Source: UBA4782 sp034430215 (GTDB taxonomy: Bacteria; Chloroflexota; Anaerolineae; Anaerolineales; Anaerolineaceae). From it: DNA of 64,000 bases. The stretch lies in assembly GCA_034430215.1 (NCBI GenBank), contig DAOUFE010000031.1, forward strand, positions 62,001-126,000, given 5' to 3'. A program made the translations under genes and the position numbers. The notes below the pieces were generated by a model, which was not told where the DNA came from, made no database searches, and worked only from the letters and a program-made list of their open reading frames with translations. Of this stretch, positions 7,744 through 16,337 are shown one piece after another (position 1 is the stretch's first letter; each line of letters starts with the position of its first letter).

Positions 7744-9849
7744 ATGACAATTGACTCAACATTGATGCCTTTTTTCAATCCCCGGGGTGTCGTCTTAATC
7801 GGTGCTTCACGCGAGCCCGCTAAACTGGGATATGGTCTGGCACGCAACCTGGTTCGCAGCGGATACACGGGTGCTATCCATTTTGTCAATCCAAAAGGCG
7901 GCGAACTTTTCCAACGACCGATCTATACCAATATGACTGAAGTTCCTGATCCGGCAGATCTGTGTGTCATCCTCACACCAGCCAATACGGTACCTGCAGC
8001 CCTCGAAGAAACTGGCAAGCGCGGCATTCGTGCCACCATCATCGTTTCTGGAGGATTCCGGGAAACAGGTGCAGAAGGTGCTGCCCTGGAAGCAGAATGC
8101 CTGCGTATCGCTAAAAAATATTCCATGCGCCTGATCGGACCAAACTGTGTCGGGATCCTGGATACCCACCTGCCGCTGGATACTACTTTTCTGCAACCTC
8201 CAGGACCGCAGTCGGGTGAAATTGCTTTCATTTCACATTCCGGCGCAATTTGTGCTGTAATCGTTGATTGGATTTCCGGTCAGGGAATTGGTTTATCCCG
8301 CCTGATCAGTTTGGGAAATCAAGCAGATGTCAATGAAACCGATATGCTCACTATGGTGGGGGAAGATGAAAAAACACACGTCCTAACTTTCTATATGGAA
8401 GGGGTAAGTAACGGAAGTCGTTTTATAGAAGAAGCACAAAAAGTAACGGTTAGAAAACCAATCGTAGCCTTGAAAGTTGGGCGGTTTGAAAGTGGCAGAA
8501 AAGCAGCGGCATCTCACACCGGTGCACTTGCTGGAGCAGAAACCGCATTTGAGGCAGCCTTCCGCAAAGCCGGGGTTCTGCGCGCTCATACTACCGAACA
8601 ACTGATCCGCTGGGCAAAAACGCTCGCCTGGTGTCCACTCCCTCAAGGACCTCGTGTAGCAGTGCTTACGAATGCTGGCGGTCCTGGCGTGACGGCTGCA
8701 GATGCGGTGGAAGAAGAAGGGTTGCAGCTTGCAAATTTAAGTGAAGAAACCCGGGTTGCATTATCAAAGATCCTTCCATCTGCTGCCAGTGTTCACAATC
8801 CGGTGGATATGCTTGCTTCAGCCAGCCCGGAAGTGTATGCTGGTTGCCTGCAAACGTTGCTGGCAGATCCTGGGGTAGACAGTGTGATGGTAATCTGCCC
8901 GCCGCCGCCCGCTTTTTCGGCAGGTGGGGTAGCAAAACAACTCATCCCCATCATACAATCGAGCACTAAACCGGTGATCATTGCATTGATGGGTGACCGG
9001 CTGATTCAGGAGGGTGTGCTGTTTTTACGCGCTGCTGAAGTAGTTGAGGTACGCTTTGCAGAAGAAGCGGCTTCCTGCCTGGGTATATTATGGAAACGTG
9101 CGCAGTATCTGCAGCAGCCAGTGGAATCGAGGGAAGCAGTTCAATTCCCAGATTCTTTGCGCAAATGGGTTCAAACCCTTCCAGATGGCTGGTTGAATGC
9201 AGGTACAGCAACAGAATTATTCACGCAAGCAGGTATCCGCATGCAGCAAATCCGAAATGCTGCCACCGCTGATGAGGCGGTTCGTGAAGCTGAACAAATG
9301 GGGTATCCCGTTGTAATGAAGATAGACTCGCCGGATATTCTGCACAAATCGGATGTAGGTGGAGTGTTGCTTGGGTTGGAAAATGCCAATCAGGTAAGAT
9401 TGGGGTTTGATACCGTGATGCAGCAGGCAAAGGCTGCCCGCCCTCAGGCGAAGCTGCTGGGAGTTCAGGTGCAGCAGATGGTGCCGCCAGGTCAGGAAGT
9501 TATCGTGGGTATGCTGCGCGATCCGCAGTTTGGACCGATGATGATGTTTGGGTTGGGGGGTACAGAAGTCGAAGGATTGAAGGATGTTGCATTTGAGCTG
9601 GCACCACTTTCTCACACTGAAGCCAGGCGCATGCTGGATTCGACCTGGGCTGGGAAGAAACTGGCTGGTTTCCGAAACATCCCAGCTGCTGATCGTACAG
9701 CCGTAGAAGAAACACTCATCAGGCTTTCAACCCTTGTAGAAGAGATCCCTGAACTGGCGGAGTTGGAGATCAACCCATTAAGAGTGCTACAGCCCGGTTC
9801 TGGTGCGGTTGCGATTGATGTGCGGGTGCGGAAACAGAGAGTAGCATAA
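7744..9849 (+). CDS. ADP-forming acyl-CoA (acetate-CoA type) synthetase, fused alpha-beta
   Basis: Converts an acyl-CoA plus ADP and phosphate to the acid, CoA and ATP, an energy-conserving step in fermentative bacteria and archaea. The 701 residues contain the alpha part (about 1-460) and the ATP-grasp beta part (about 480-700) in one chain. In the alpha part the CoA-binding start has VVLIGAS, and the phosphohistidine loop is FISHSGA (His about 162). The beta part shows YPVVMKIDSPDILHKSDVGG and GVQVQQMVPPGQEVIVG, typical of this ATP-grasp group. AAGGAGAG precedes the ATG. A hairpin terminator candidate lies 50 bp downstream. Substrate range (acetate versus branched or aryl acids) cannot be told. 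Confidence 0.92.
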   Translation: MTIDSTLMPFFNPRGVVLIGASREPAKLGYGLARNLVRSGYTGAIHFVNPKGGELFQRPIYTNMTEVPDPADLCVILTPANTVPAALEETGKRGIRATIIVSGGFRETGAEGAALEAECLRIAKKYSMRLIGPNCVGILDTHLPLDTTFLQPPGPQSGEIAFISHSGAICAVIVDWISGQGIGLSRLISLGNQADVNETDMLTMVGEDEKTHVLTFYMEGVSNGSRFIEEAQKVTVRKPIVALKVGRFESGRKAAASHTGALAGAETAFEAAFRKAGVLRAHTTEQLIRWAKTLAWCPLPQGPRVAVLTNAGGPGVTAADAVEEEGLQLANLSEETRVALSKILPSAASVHNPVDMLASASPEVYAGCLQTLLADPGVDSVMVICPPPPAFSAGGVAKQLIPIIQSSTKPVIIALMGDRLIQEGVLFLRAAEVVEVRFAEEAASCLGILWKRAQYLQQPVESREAVQFPDSLRKWVQTLPDGWLNAGTATELFTQAGIRMQQIRNAATADEAVREAEQMGYPVVMKIDSPDILHKSDVGGVLLGLENANQVRLGFDTVMQQAKAARPQAKLLGVQVQQMVPPGQEVIVGMLRDPQFGPMMMFGLGGTEVEGLKDVAFELAPLSHTEARRMLDSTWAGKKLAGFRNIPAADRTAVEETLIRLSTLVEEIPELAELEINPLRVLQPGSGAVAIDVRVRKQRVA

Positions 9850-10157
9850 CGATCAACCACGAAAACGTAAAATACACGAAATTTATTCGGTAGTTTTTGG
9901 TCTGGTGGGTTAGCAACCCACCAGATTTAATGACCTTCTCGCGTAGGGTGCTGTTGCCAACGCACCACTCAGCAATCAATCATTTCCCTCTCCTGCACCT
10001 CCCCCGTTTTCCGAAAAATCGAAAATAGGGGAGGAAGAGCTTCTATCTGAAGACCAATGGTGCGTTATGAACGGACCCTATAGCTACGCTTCTTCGGAAT
10101 AAATCCTTGGTGTTCTTCATACCCTTCTTGGTGAATACTCTATCGTTGGTTTTATGC
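9850..10157. other. 308-bp intergenic region with three hairpins, boundary of the phage operon
   Basis: No gene is seen. It holds a perfect 11-bp palindrome (9901-9925, listed separately) and an imperfect palindrome of similar GGTG...CACC type (about 9947-9966). A larger imperfect hairpin has CCTCCCC (9998-10004) paired with GGGGAGG (10028-10034). I compared it by eye with the region beyond the other end of the phage operon and found no direct repeat that would mark attachment sites. Confidence 0.5.
9901..9925 (+). terminator. Perfect hairpin, possible terminator or REP-like palindrome
   Basis: TCTGGTGGGTT (9901-9911), loop AGC, then the exact complement (9915-9925), followed by a short TTTAA. 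It lies 51 bp after the acyl-CoA synthetase stop. The weak T-tract leaves open that it is a dispersed palindromic repeat instead. Confidence 0.5.
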
Positions 10158-10490
10158 TCAACGTTCATTAAGCATCACTGCCAGGTCAGGTTTCCCTTCG
10201 ATCACCTGCTGCCACAAAGCAGCCACCAACCATTCCACCGGAACTGCAGGTAAAGGTTTCTCACGCAACAGTTTTGCTGCCACCAGATACACACCCTCCT
10301 GGATGGGTGCAGGAACAACTTTTTCTGCTGCCAGATGTTGTGTGCACACATTCTCAACCAACTGCTTTTCTGCTTCACTCAACCCACGGCTGAAATCACA
10401 CCTGCCCGCACTCGAAGCGCCTACCGCGGGCAACCCCACAGCAAGCAGTTCTTTCAACAACATTTCGGGATCATACACTTTTTCACTCAT
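10158..10490 (-). CDS. Hypothetical phage-operon protein, 110 residues
   Basis: Last gene of the phage-derived operon, 8 bp after the fibre-like gene, with GGAGGG 3 nt before its ATG. Not recognised. The composition is soluble and mostly helical. The centre (about residues 40-100) reads like two or three helices rich in Ala, Leu and Val, and there is no signal peptide or membrane segment. The position, distal to the structural genes, is one where chaperones or small virion proteins are often found, but nothing in the sequence supports a specific role. Confidence 0.6.
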   Translation of the reverse strand: MSEKVYDPEMLLKELLAVGLPAVGASSAGRCDFSRGLSEAEKQLVENVCTQHLAAEKVVPAPIQEGVYLVAAKLLREKPLPAVPVEWLVAALWQQVIEGKPDLAVMLNER

Positions 10491-10498
10491 TTTCCCTC

Positions 10499-11812
10499 CT
10501 ACGCCATCACAAATCCACAGGCTCCCGCCTGATCCGTGCCGGTGCCGTTATTTCCAAAGAAAGTAGTGGTTACACTGTTTCCGCCTACTTCGAGCAGTTG
10601 AATATAGTGATACCCAGCCTGACCTGGCAATCCGCAGTACACCGCTGTGATCCCATCCCCGGAGGTTGAGCTACCCGCATTTTTGATCACCATGGGGTCA
10701 TCTTCACTGGTGCTGTCCACACCCAATCCGACACTGAAAAATGCACTGGAACTTACCCGACCAAATGCACAAAAAGTAATCTGCAGACTGTCTTCCAACA
10801 AACCCAGCACCACTTCCAACCGATTAGCAATGCTGTTATTGAAAGGACGCGGAGTGCGTGAGGTATATGTCCATGAAGTGGTAGATTCGATCACCCGCAG
10901 TTTGCGTACACACCGGTTGGACGCATTCCACACGAACCGCTTTAACTGGCTGTCTTCGCTTTGTCCACTGGCACTTGTGCGAATGGTACCCAGATAGCGG
11001 CACTCCGGCGCACCAGATTTGACGGCTACACCATCCTGCCATGACAATGCCACTGCGCGGGTGATATCAGCTGTCCAGGCTTCAGCCTGCAGTGTCAGAA
11101 TGCTGTTCTGGTCAGACAGGAAAATATCATAGTTCTTGCCCCCAGCCATTCCCGCCAGATTTACCTCAAGCTCTGCAAACATGCGCATGCGCCACCCCAA
11201 CGGGCTGTAAAGTGCTACCCGATTACCGCGGTAAGGTGTGAAATACAGGGTGCCTGCGGCGCTCACATCATTCGTGGTAACAGGACATCCGCTGGTAAGG
11301 GTCAATCTTCCCTGGCAAAGTTGCGGTTCGGTATAAGAGAGGAGGTTGCGAAGTGCATCACCGGTTTCTGTGTGAATACTGTTCTGGTCAATGGTTGTAC
11401 CATTCCAGTAAAACGAGCCAATGCGGCGCATGGTGGTGCTTTCACCCGGGCTGGTGTTGATATCAAGAGTGAAGCTGGTCAACCCAACGGATTGCACTGC
11501 AAAGACATACCAGATGGCAGCCGGTCCCGAAGGCGCAGCCCCTCCAGGCAGGTCAACATTGGCAACTGCCTGCAGCATTACCCCACCAACGATCAAACTG
11601 ACCGGTTCAGCCACGCTGGCAGGCACGCGCAGACGGTTGACTGCCAGATATTCCAGGCGCAATCCCTGTTCAAAACGCTGTAGCAGCGCACCCAACGCAA
11701 CACTATCATTGACACTCTGCCCAAAATAGAGTGCATCAGAACGCAGAAGATTGTAATGACTGCTGGCAGTCGGCTGCCCGGCGGATACCGCTGAAGAAGA
11801 TGGATATGTCAT
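10499..11812 (-). CDS. Putative phage fibre/decoration structural protein
   Basis: A 437-residue protein of low-charge, Ser/Thr/Gly-rich beta type. The segment from about residue 185 to 335 (GTLYFTPYRGNRVALY, AGGKNYDIFL, ALSWQDGVAVKSGAP, RRYLGTIRT-like, SQLKRFVWN) resembles a domain I recall from many tailed-phage virion proteins downstream of capsid genes, usually taken as a fibre or head-fibre module. The N-terminal 50 residues may attach it to the particle and the C-terminal 100 form another beta-rich unit. AAAGGAA precedes the start. Function as a receptor-binding or decoration protein is inferred. Confidence 0.6.
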   Translation of the reverse strand: MTYPSSSAVSAGQPTASSHYNLLRSDALYFGQSVNDSVALGALLQRFEQGLRLEYLAVNRLRVPASVAEPVSLIVGGVMLQAVANVDLPGGAAPSGPAAIWYVFAVQSVGLTSFTLDINTSPGESTTMRRIGSFYWNGTTIDQNSIHTETGDALRNLLSYTEPQLCQGRLTLTSGCPVTTNDVSAAGTLYFTPYRGNRVALYSPLGWRMRMFAELEVNLAGMAGGKNYDIFLSDQNSILTLQAEAWTADITRAVALSWQDGVAVKSGAPECRYLGTIRTSASGQSEDSQLKRFVWNASNRCVRKLRVIESTTSWTYTSRTPRPFNNSIANRLEVVLGLLEDSLQITFCAFGRVSSSAFFSVGLGVDSTSEDDPMVIKNAGSSTSGDGITAVYCGLPGQAGYHYIQLLEVGGNSVTTTFFGNNGTGTDQAGACGFVMA

Positions 11813-11833
11813 GGCTTTCCTTTCGTTTGTGTC

Positions 11834-12313
11834 CTAGCGCCAGTATGAAGTTTCCCAGGTCAGGGTGCCATCCCAGACAGAAAGCGTGAACACGGCAGGA
11901 TCAACTGGTGGATAATACGCCCCTGCATTTGTCAGGCAGGCTTTAATTACCGATTGGCCGGCGGTGTGATATTCATGCGCGGTGAAACCAACCGCTCCCA
12001 GGTCAACAAAGGTACCTATGGCAGTTTCAAGGGTGATACCTTCTGTTTCCAGCAGGTATTCCATCAGCAGGGCATATTGTTGAACACGGTTGGAACTGGC
12101 AAATCCTCCTCCGGGTGTTAAAAGGGAATCTGCCAGCAGTGCATCAAAATAGATCCAGATGGTAACGCCTTGACCGCTGATAAATTGACGGGTGACCATG
12201 ATCCCTTCCGGTCGCAATTTGGATGTACTGTCCAATATCAAACCACAGGGTGCACCGCCATTCACGTGTGGGTGGCTGAGTACAATATGACAGTCCTGTC
12301 CGATGGTTGGCAT
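11834..12313 (-). CDS. Hypothetical phage structural protein, 159 residues
   Basis: Unrecognised protein between the connector-like gene (3 bp gap) and the fibre-like gene. It has an excellent AAGGAG 6 nt before the ATG. The sequence is acidic to neutral and rich in beta-forming stretches, with one helical segment (QQYALLMEYLLETEGI, about residues 79-94) and a C-terminal LSVWDGTLTWETSYWR. The size and place between connector and fibre suggest a head-completion, stopper or tail-terminator-type protein. That is a guess from gene order only. Confidence 0.6.
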   Translation of the reverse strand: MPTIGQDCHIVLSHPHVNGGAPCGLILDSTSKLRPEGIMVTRQFISGQGVTIWIYFDALLADSLLTPGGGFASSNRVQQYALLMEYLLETEGITLETAIGTFVDLGAVGFTAHEYHTAGQSVIKACLTNAGAYYPPVDPAVFTLSVWDGTLTWETSYWR

Positions 12314-12316
12314 AAC

Positions 12317-12958
12317 TTACTCCTTACCAGTGAGTGCTTCCATTTCCCAACCCTTCTCCTCCCACTGCGGGCTGATGGATTGGCTATAACGCAGGGCATC
12401 AAGCTGCTGTTGGCTTTGTTGCAGCATCTTTTCGGCAGAATTCTGGATACTTTGGGCTTCACTGCTTTTTTGTCCATAGGCTTCACGCAGTACTTCCGCC
12501 CGCATCTGCATGGCACAGGCTGCAGCCAGCCGGTTAAGAAGGCTGTAATGCACACGCGGCACGGTGGAAACTGTGTCAGTTCCCAACCCCGCAAGACTAT
12601 GGCTCGCAGTGTAGATCACACGCAGGGTGCCAGTTATCGGTTGAGGAAAGCGAATAAAGGGTAGACCATTCGCCCAGCTCCAGGTGAATGCAATGGAAGA
12701 ACCATGCATTCCATGGGAACCGGTTGTCTGGATTCCAACATTAATTACCGACATCAAATTTAGTGCTTCATCGAGCACAACCTCATCTGTTTCAGTGATG
12801 ATCGTTTCTGTCAGAATTTTTAATAGAGGCAGTGCATTGCTGTACAGCCGCAGAGCCTGTATTCCCGCCTGTGACAGCAGATTGGCACTGTACCTGCTAC
12901 CGGTGGGGTCACCAACCAGTTCCAGGATCTGTACACGAAGAAGATCCCAATCGCTCAT
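12317..12958 (-). CDS. Putative phage head-tail connector/adaptor protein
   Basis: A 213-residue protein whose N terminus (LLRVQILELVGD, RYSANLLSQAGIQALRLYS) matches the pattern of phage head-completion adaptors that bind the portal: a short helix, then Asp-rich Ser/Arg motif and a long helix. A beta-rich middle (about 70-125) and a C-terminal helical region (LAAACAMQMRAEVLREAYGQ, then a Gln-rich coiled stretch) follow, also as in such adaptors. It overlaps the upstream 85-residue gene by 4 nt (ATGA), indicating coupling. Assignment is by pattern and context. Confidence 0.55.
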   Translation of the reverse strand: MSDWDLLRVQILELVGDPTGSRYSANLLSQAGIQALRLYSNALPLLKILTETIITETDEVVLDEALNLMSVINVGIQTTGSHGMHGSSIAFTWSWANGLPFIRFPQPITGTLRVIYTASHSLAGLGTDTVSTVPRVHYSLLNRLAAACAMQMRAEVLREAYGQKSSEAQSIQNSAEKMLQQSQQQLDALRYSQSISPQWEEKGWEMEALTGKE

Positions 12959-13212
12959 GATGCCACCCTCTGACTGGTTTTACTGCGGGATCGTGGTTTT
13001 GGGTCTTCCACCAATTTACGCTTTGCTTTTTCCAATGGAAGGGGAAAGATCAGTTTGTGCCCCACGCAATCCACCAGTATCAGACGGTCTGAATACTCAC
13101 CCACCACGATTGGCACCCCAGGCTCTCCATCAGGATGAGATATCAGCAGTTCCTGCCAGGTTTCATAATCAGGATGTGCTACCATACATTTTGGATTCAC
13201 AATGATTGCCAT
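12955..13212 (-). CDS. Hypothetical small phage-operon protein, 85 residues
   Basis: Unrecognised. It starts inside the last 16 nt of the endolysin gene with AAAGGAAG upstream and ends with an ATGA overlap into the connector-like gene, so it is clearly part of the operon. The first 60 residues have alternating hydrophobic beta-like strands (PIVVGEYSDRLILVD, HKLIFPLP). The last 20 are strongly basic (RKLVEDPKPRSRSK), which could bind nucleic acid. Confidence 0.6.
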   Translation of the reverse strand: MAIIVNPKCMVAHPDYETWQELLISHPDGEPGVPIVVGEYSDRLILVDCVGHKLIFPLPLEKAKRKLVEDPKPRSRSKTSQRVAS

Positions 13213-14003
13213 GTGGTGCTTCCTTTCTCCACCTGCGGTTCAGGTCCGGTATAGCCGATGCTTTTTAAGAAAGCAGTCACAGATTCTGCCCAACTCATAC
13301 CTGCAGGATTACTGGAATATGTGAGCAGACGACGGGCGTAGATCATCCCATTTTCTTCAGCACATAAATAGCGGGCATACGGAGCCTGCAGGCGCAGCCA
13401 TAACCTGTTTTCTTTATATATCTCCTCAAGTACTGAAAATTCGCATCCTTTTCCAACCACAGAAACGATGCGCGAGGTGATATCTGGCTGCGTACGGATA
13501 TTCAACTGCTGAGCCACTACCTGTACCTGGTAAATGGGTACTGCCGAAGGGTTATAATCGTGCCCTCGTAACAAGGGCAGCGGGTTTGCGGCGCCGTTGT
13601 AACCTGGCACTCCACCTGCAGCAGGGCGGATCTCAAAATGCAGATGAGGTCCGGTGGTGTTGCCAGCGTAAGGGTCATCCACCGCACCCCCAGACCAACC
13701 GATGACGTCTTTTGCCTTCACAGTTTGTCCAACTTCAACATTCAAACGCGAAAGGTGCGCATAAATGGTTAATGCTTCATCGTGCTGGATACGCACCTGT
13801 CTGCCATAGCTGCTGGTTCCATGAGTTTCTGCCACGGCTATCACGCCATCACCAGCTGCGAATACTTCTTCTCCAACGGTTAAGGCAATATCCAACCCAT
13901 TATGACCGGCTAACCCATACTTCCGGTATGCCCCCGGGTTCTCACCAAATTGCTGTGAAATGGGAAATTCATCACTACATGGGTAAAAATAATATGTTTG
14001 CAT
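13197..14003 (-). CDS. M23-family peptidase with SH3-like domain, probable phage endolysin
   Basis: Peptidoglycan endopeptidase. Residues about 1-150 are an M23 (LytM) domain with zinc ligands in GHNGLDIA (HxxxD) and HLHFE (HxH). A linker leads to a bacterial SH3-like wall-binding domain (QLNIRTQPDI through LCAEENGMIYARRL, about 165-235). There is no signal peptide, so release through the adjacent holin is likely. An ATG 30 nt further upstream (14033) lacks a ribosome-binding site. AGGAG 5 nt before the ATG at 14003 decides the start, giving 268 residues. Gene order holin then endolysin forms a lysis cassette set between capsid and connector genes, an unusual place. Confidence 0.85.
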   Translation of the reverse strand: MQTYYFYPCSDEFPISQQFGENPGAYRKYGLAGHNGLDIALTVGEEVFAAGDGVIAVAETHGTSSYGRQVRIQHDEALTIYAHLSRLNVEVGQTVKAKDVIGWSGGAVDDPYAGNTTGPHLHFEIRPAAGGVPGYNGAANPLPLLRGHDYNPSAVPIYQVQVVAQQLNIRTQPDITSRIVSVVGKGCEFSVLEEIYKENRLWLRLQAPYARYLCAEENGMIYARRLLTYSSNPAGMSWAESVTAFLKSIGYTGPEPQVEKGSTTWQSL

Positions 14004-14081
14004 AGGTACTCCTGATTTCCCTCCAGAAATCATCCCAGGGCAGGGTTATGCTCTCTGGAGGGAGGTTTTTAAAAATCTTGC

Positions 14082-14279
14082 TTACTGCTGCTGGCGGCGA
14101 AGTCCGTTGTCTTCGATAGCAACGCCTAAAATATAGGCTGCCAATACCGAAAGCGTACCGATCAACGCTTCATCGTCCAGCGGGAAGTCAGGGCAGGCAG
14201 TGCGGACGATTACCAGCACCAACCCGACCATTGCTGCCCAAAACTTGCGTGACCCAAACAATTGAATCCATTTATTCAT
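14082..14279 (-). CDS. Small two-helix membrane protein, probable holin
   Basis: A 65-residue protein with two predicted membrane helices (about residues 10-28 and 38-56), an amphipathic start (MNKWIQLFGSRKFWAA) and a charged tail ending RRQQQ. This matches class II holins. It immediately precedes the M23 endolysin, supporting a lysis role. AAGGAGG lies 6 nt before the ATG at 14279. An ATG two codons upstream sits directly against the Shine-Dalgarno and is less likely. Confidence 0.7.
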   Translation of the reverse strand: MNKWIQLFGSRKFWAAMVGLVLVIVRTACPDFPLDDEALIGTLSVLAAYILGVAIEDNGLRRQQQ

Positions 14280-14294
14280 AAGCATCCTCCTTGG

Positions 14295-16241
14295 TTATCC
14301 CGCCACATTTGATTTGTGAAGCGGGCGGAAATCATTGACCCAGACTGCCAGGAAGTGACGAACTTTCAAACGGTGCTCGTCATTGGTGAAAACTGCGGGC
14401 GCATATTCGCCACCTGCGATGAAAACCTCCGGCAGCAAACCAAATCTCTCACCGATGAAAATGGCAGGTGCCACTCGTGGATCGCAGGCTGCAGCCCAAT
14501 TGGTGGCATCCGTCCATTCGGGTACGGTCACCACATCCCCAGGTTGACCGCGCTGCATGTTCTCTGAATAGATATTGGCAGCGTTTTCCAATGTGGGGTA
14601 GAGGATCTTCATGGCGGTGAGCTGCAATGCTCTTGGCACCAGCAGATAACGTGGATTGATCGCCATGGAAGGTCCTGTGCCATAATAGATGTCAGCATTC
14701 TTGATCAACAACGGCTGGTTGTATACTGCGGTACTCACAGCATCCCATTCAGCAGCAGAAAGGGCGTTGGTGCGCAGGTTGGCATGCCCACCTGCGGTTG
14801 TCACTGCAGTTGTGTTAAAAAGTGCACCCGTATCCGCCATTGTTGGTCCTACTCCGCTGCTGGCGGTGAAAATTGCTGCTACCAGACTGGAAATCTTTCT
14901 TAATCCAGCGGTTGCCAGCTCACGCGGATACGCCCGCAGTTTTTGCGTTTCGTCGCGGTCGATCAGTTCGAGTGTCAGTGGAATATACCCGCCATATTTT
15001 GTGAATGAAGCGGTTTCCGGACTGTCACCCACCACCAGTTCGGTATAGGCTGCGCCTTCGTTAACAACAGGCAGGCTGCCCACTGTTCCTACGAGGGTGC
15101 CGGTGATCTGGTTAAGCGTGTTAAAGTGTTCCACTGTGGCAATACGCTCCCACCAGTCATACCCTGCTCGTCCCAGCTCCTGCCAATGGTTGACGATCAC
15201 TTTGTTTAGTGCATTCTTTACAAGTCCGGTGAAATCTGCGGTGGTTGCCAGACGAGCACGCTGAGGGTAATATCCACCATGAAGATCATCATCGCCGGTC
15301 AACATCAGATAAAGTTCACGAATACCGCTCAAGCGTGCCGGTTTTACCTGTTGTAGATGGGCTTCGCGCGGTGCTCCAAACAGGTCATCCACGGCTGCCT
15401 GCAATTGATCTTCACTTGAAAACATCGCCTGCACATTGCCTGGACCCTGTACCACCTGCTTTCCTGTTAATTCGCTGATTAAGCTACGGGCATCTTCCAC
15501 TGCCAGTTGTAGTTCTGCTGGTTGAAAGGTTCGTCCCGTGAACTGCCGCCGTACACGATCTGTCATAACTGCGGGCAGCCGGGCTGCGGAAAGAGTATTT
15601 TCCAGCAGAACACCACAAACTGTCTGTGTTGCATCTTGTATGTTCACCTGTTCAGGCAACTCTTGCTGCAGTATTGCTTCCATTGCAACTTCATTGGTGT
15701 TACCTTTTTCTGAGGTTTCTGTTTCCATCCCTGCTCCTTCTTTTTGTCTAGTTTTGATCACACGAACAAACCGCCCACCCCGGGCGGGTTCCATCACCAG
15801 GTCAACTGAAAGCACTTTGAGGATCTGCTCCACCACACTGCCATGTGGACGAAAGAGAACATCCGCGGAGAAACCGATGCCAGGCAGAGGGCTTTTCTCC
15901 TGTAGCATTTCTTCCCCCACCTGTCGCAACAGGTCAGCAGATGGTCCACCGGGGTGAAGCAGGAGCCGGATGCCATTGTTGATATCATCCCATTGGGGTG
16001 AGTGGCATACGCCTGCCAGGTCGCGTACAGAGCGGGCAGCCCGGGCATGATCCACATAACATTCCACCCCGTCCCATAGAGGTAATGATGCCTGCAGGCA
16101 GGTTTGGGAGAATTCCCAACCATTGCCGATACCTGCTGTAATTGCCAGAATTTCAAAGGCGTCATCCTTTTGCTGCTGTAGTTTCAGGTGAAGCCTTGTA
16201 TACCCTTCGACTAGCTGGATATTCTCGTTTTTTATTTGCAT
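14295..16241 (-). CDS. Fused prohead protease and major capsid protein
   Basis: A 648-residue chain. Residues about 1-165 resemble a phage prohead protease with a possible His in CYVDHARA (about 64) and Ser in PGIGFSADV. Residues about 170-320 are Glu/Gln-rich and helical, like a scaffold or delta domain. Residues about 325-648 look like an HK97-fold major capsid protein (ADFTGLVKNALNK, the VVGDSPETASFTKYGGYIPL E-loop-like region, LLVPRALQLTAMKIL, a beta-rich C terminus). In many phages these are separate genes. AAAGGAG lies 13 nt before the ATG, longer than usual. The protease would have to cut itself free during assembly. Fold assignment is by eye. Confidence 0.75.
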   Translation of the reverse strand: MQIKNENIQLVEGYTRLHLKLQQQKDDAFEILAITAGIGNGWEFSQTCLQASLPLWDGVECYVDHARAARSVRDLAGVCHSPQWDDINNGIRLLLHPGGPSADLLRQVGEEMLQEKSPLPGIGFSADVLFRPHGSVVEQILKVLSVDLVMEPARGGRFVRVIKTRQKEGAGMETETSEKGNTNEVAMEAILQQELPEQVNIQDATQTVCGVLLENTLSAARLPAVMTDRVRRQFTGRTFQPAELQLAVEDARSLISELTGKQVVQGPGNVQAMFSSEDQLQAAVDDLFGAPREAHLQQVKPARLSGIRELYLMLTGDDDLHGGYYPQRARLATTADFTGLVKNALNKVIVNHWQELGRAGYDWWERIATVEHFNTLNQITGTLVGTVGSLPVVNEGAAYTELVVGDSPETASFTKYGGYIPLTLELIDRDETQKLRAYPRELATAGLRKISSLVAAIFTASSGVGPTMADTGALFNTTAVTTAGGHANLRTNALSAAEWDAVSTAVYNQPLLIKNADIYYGTGPSMAINPRYLLVPRALQLTAMKILYPTLENAANIYSENMQRGQPGDVVTVPEWTDATNWAAACDPRVAPAIFIGERFGLLPEVFIAGGEYAPAVFTNDEHRLKVRHFLAVWVNDFRPLHKSNVAG

Positions 16242-16337
16242 GGTTTTGTTTTTTCTCCTTTACATCACTTCATGGCGAACCTTGTTTGCTCTTCTGCAGG
16301 GTGGGATCGTTCTTTGCCCGTACCCTTCGATTTTTTG

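Noticed and set aside
14004..14033. Ten-residue extension of the endolysin
   Set aside because: No ribosome-binding site before the ATG at 14033. AGGAG precedes the ATG at 14003.
14021..14061. CCCTCCAGA/TCTGGAGGG inverted repeat between holin and endolysin genes as a terminator
   Set aside because: The loop is over 20 nt and the position inside a co-directional lysis cassette makes termination unlikely.
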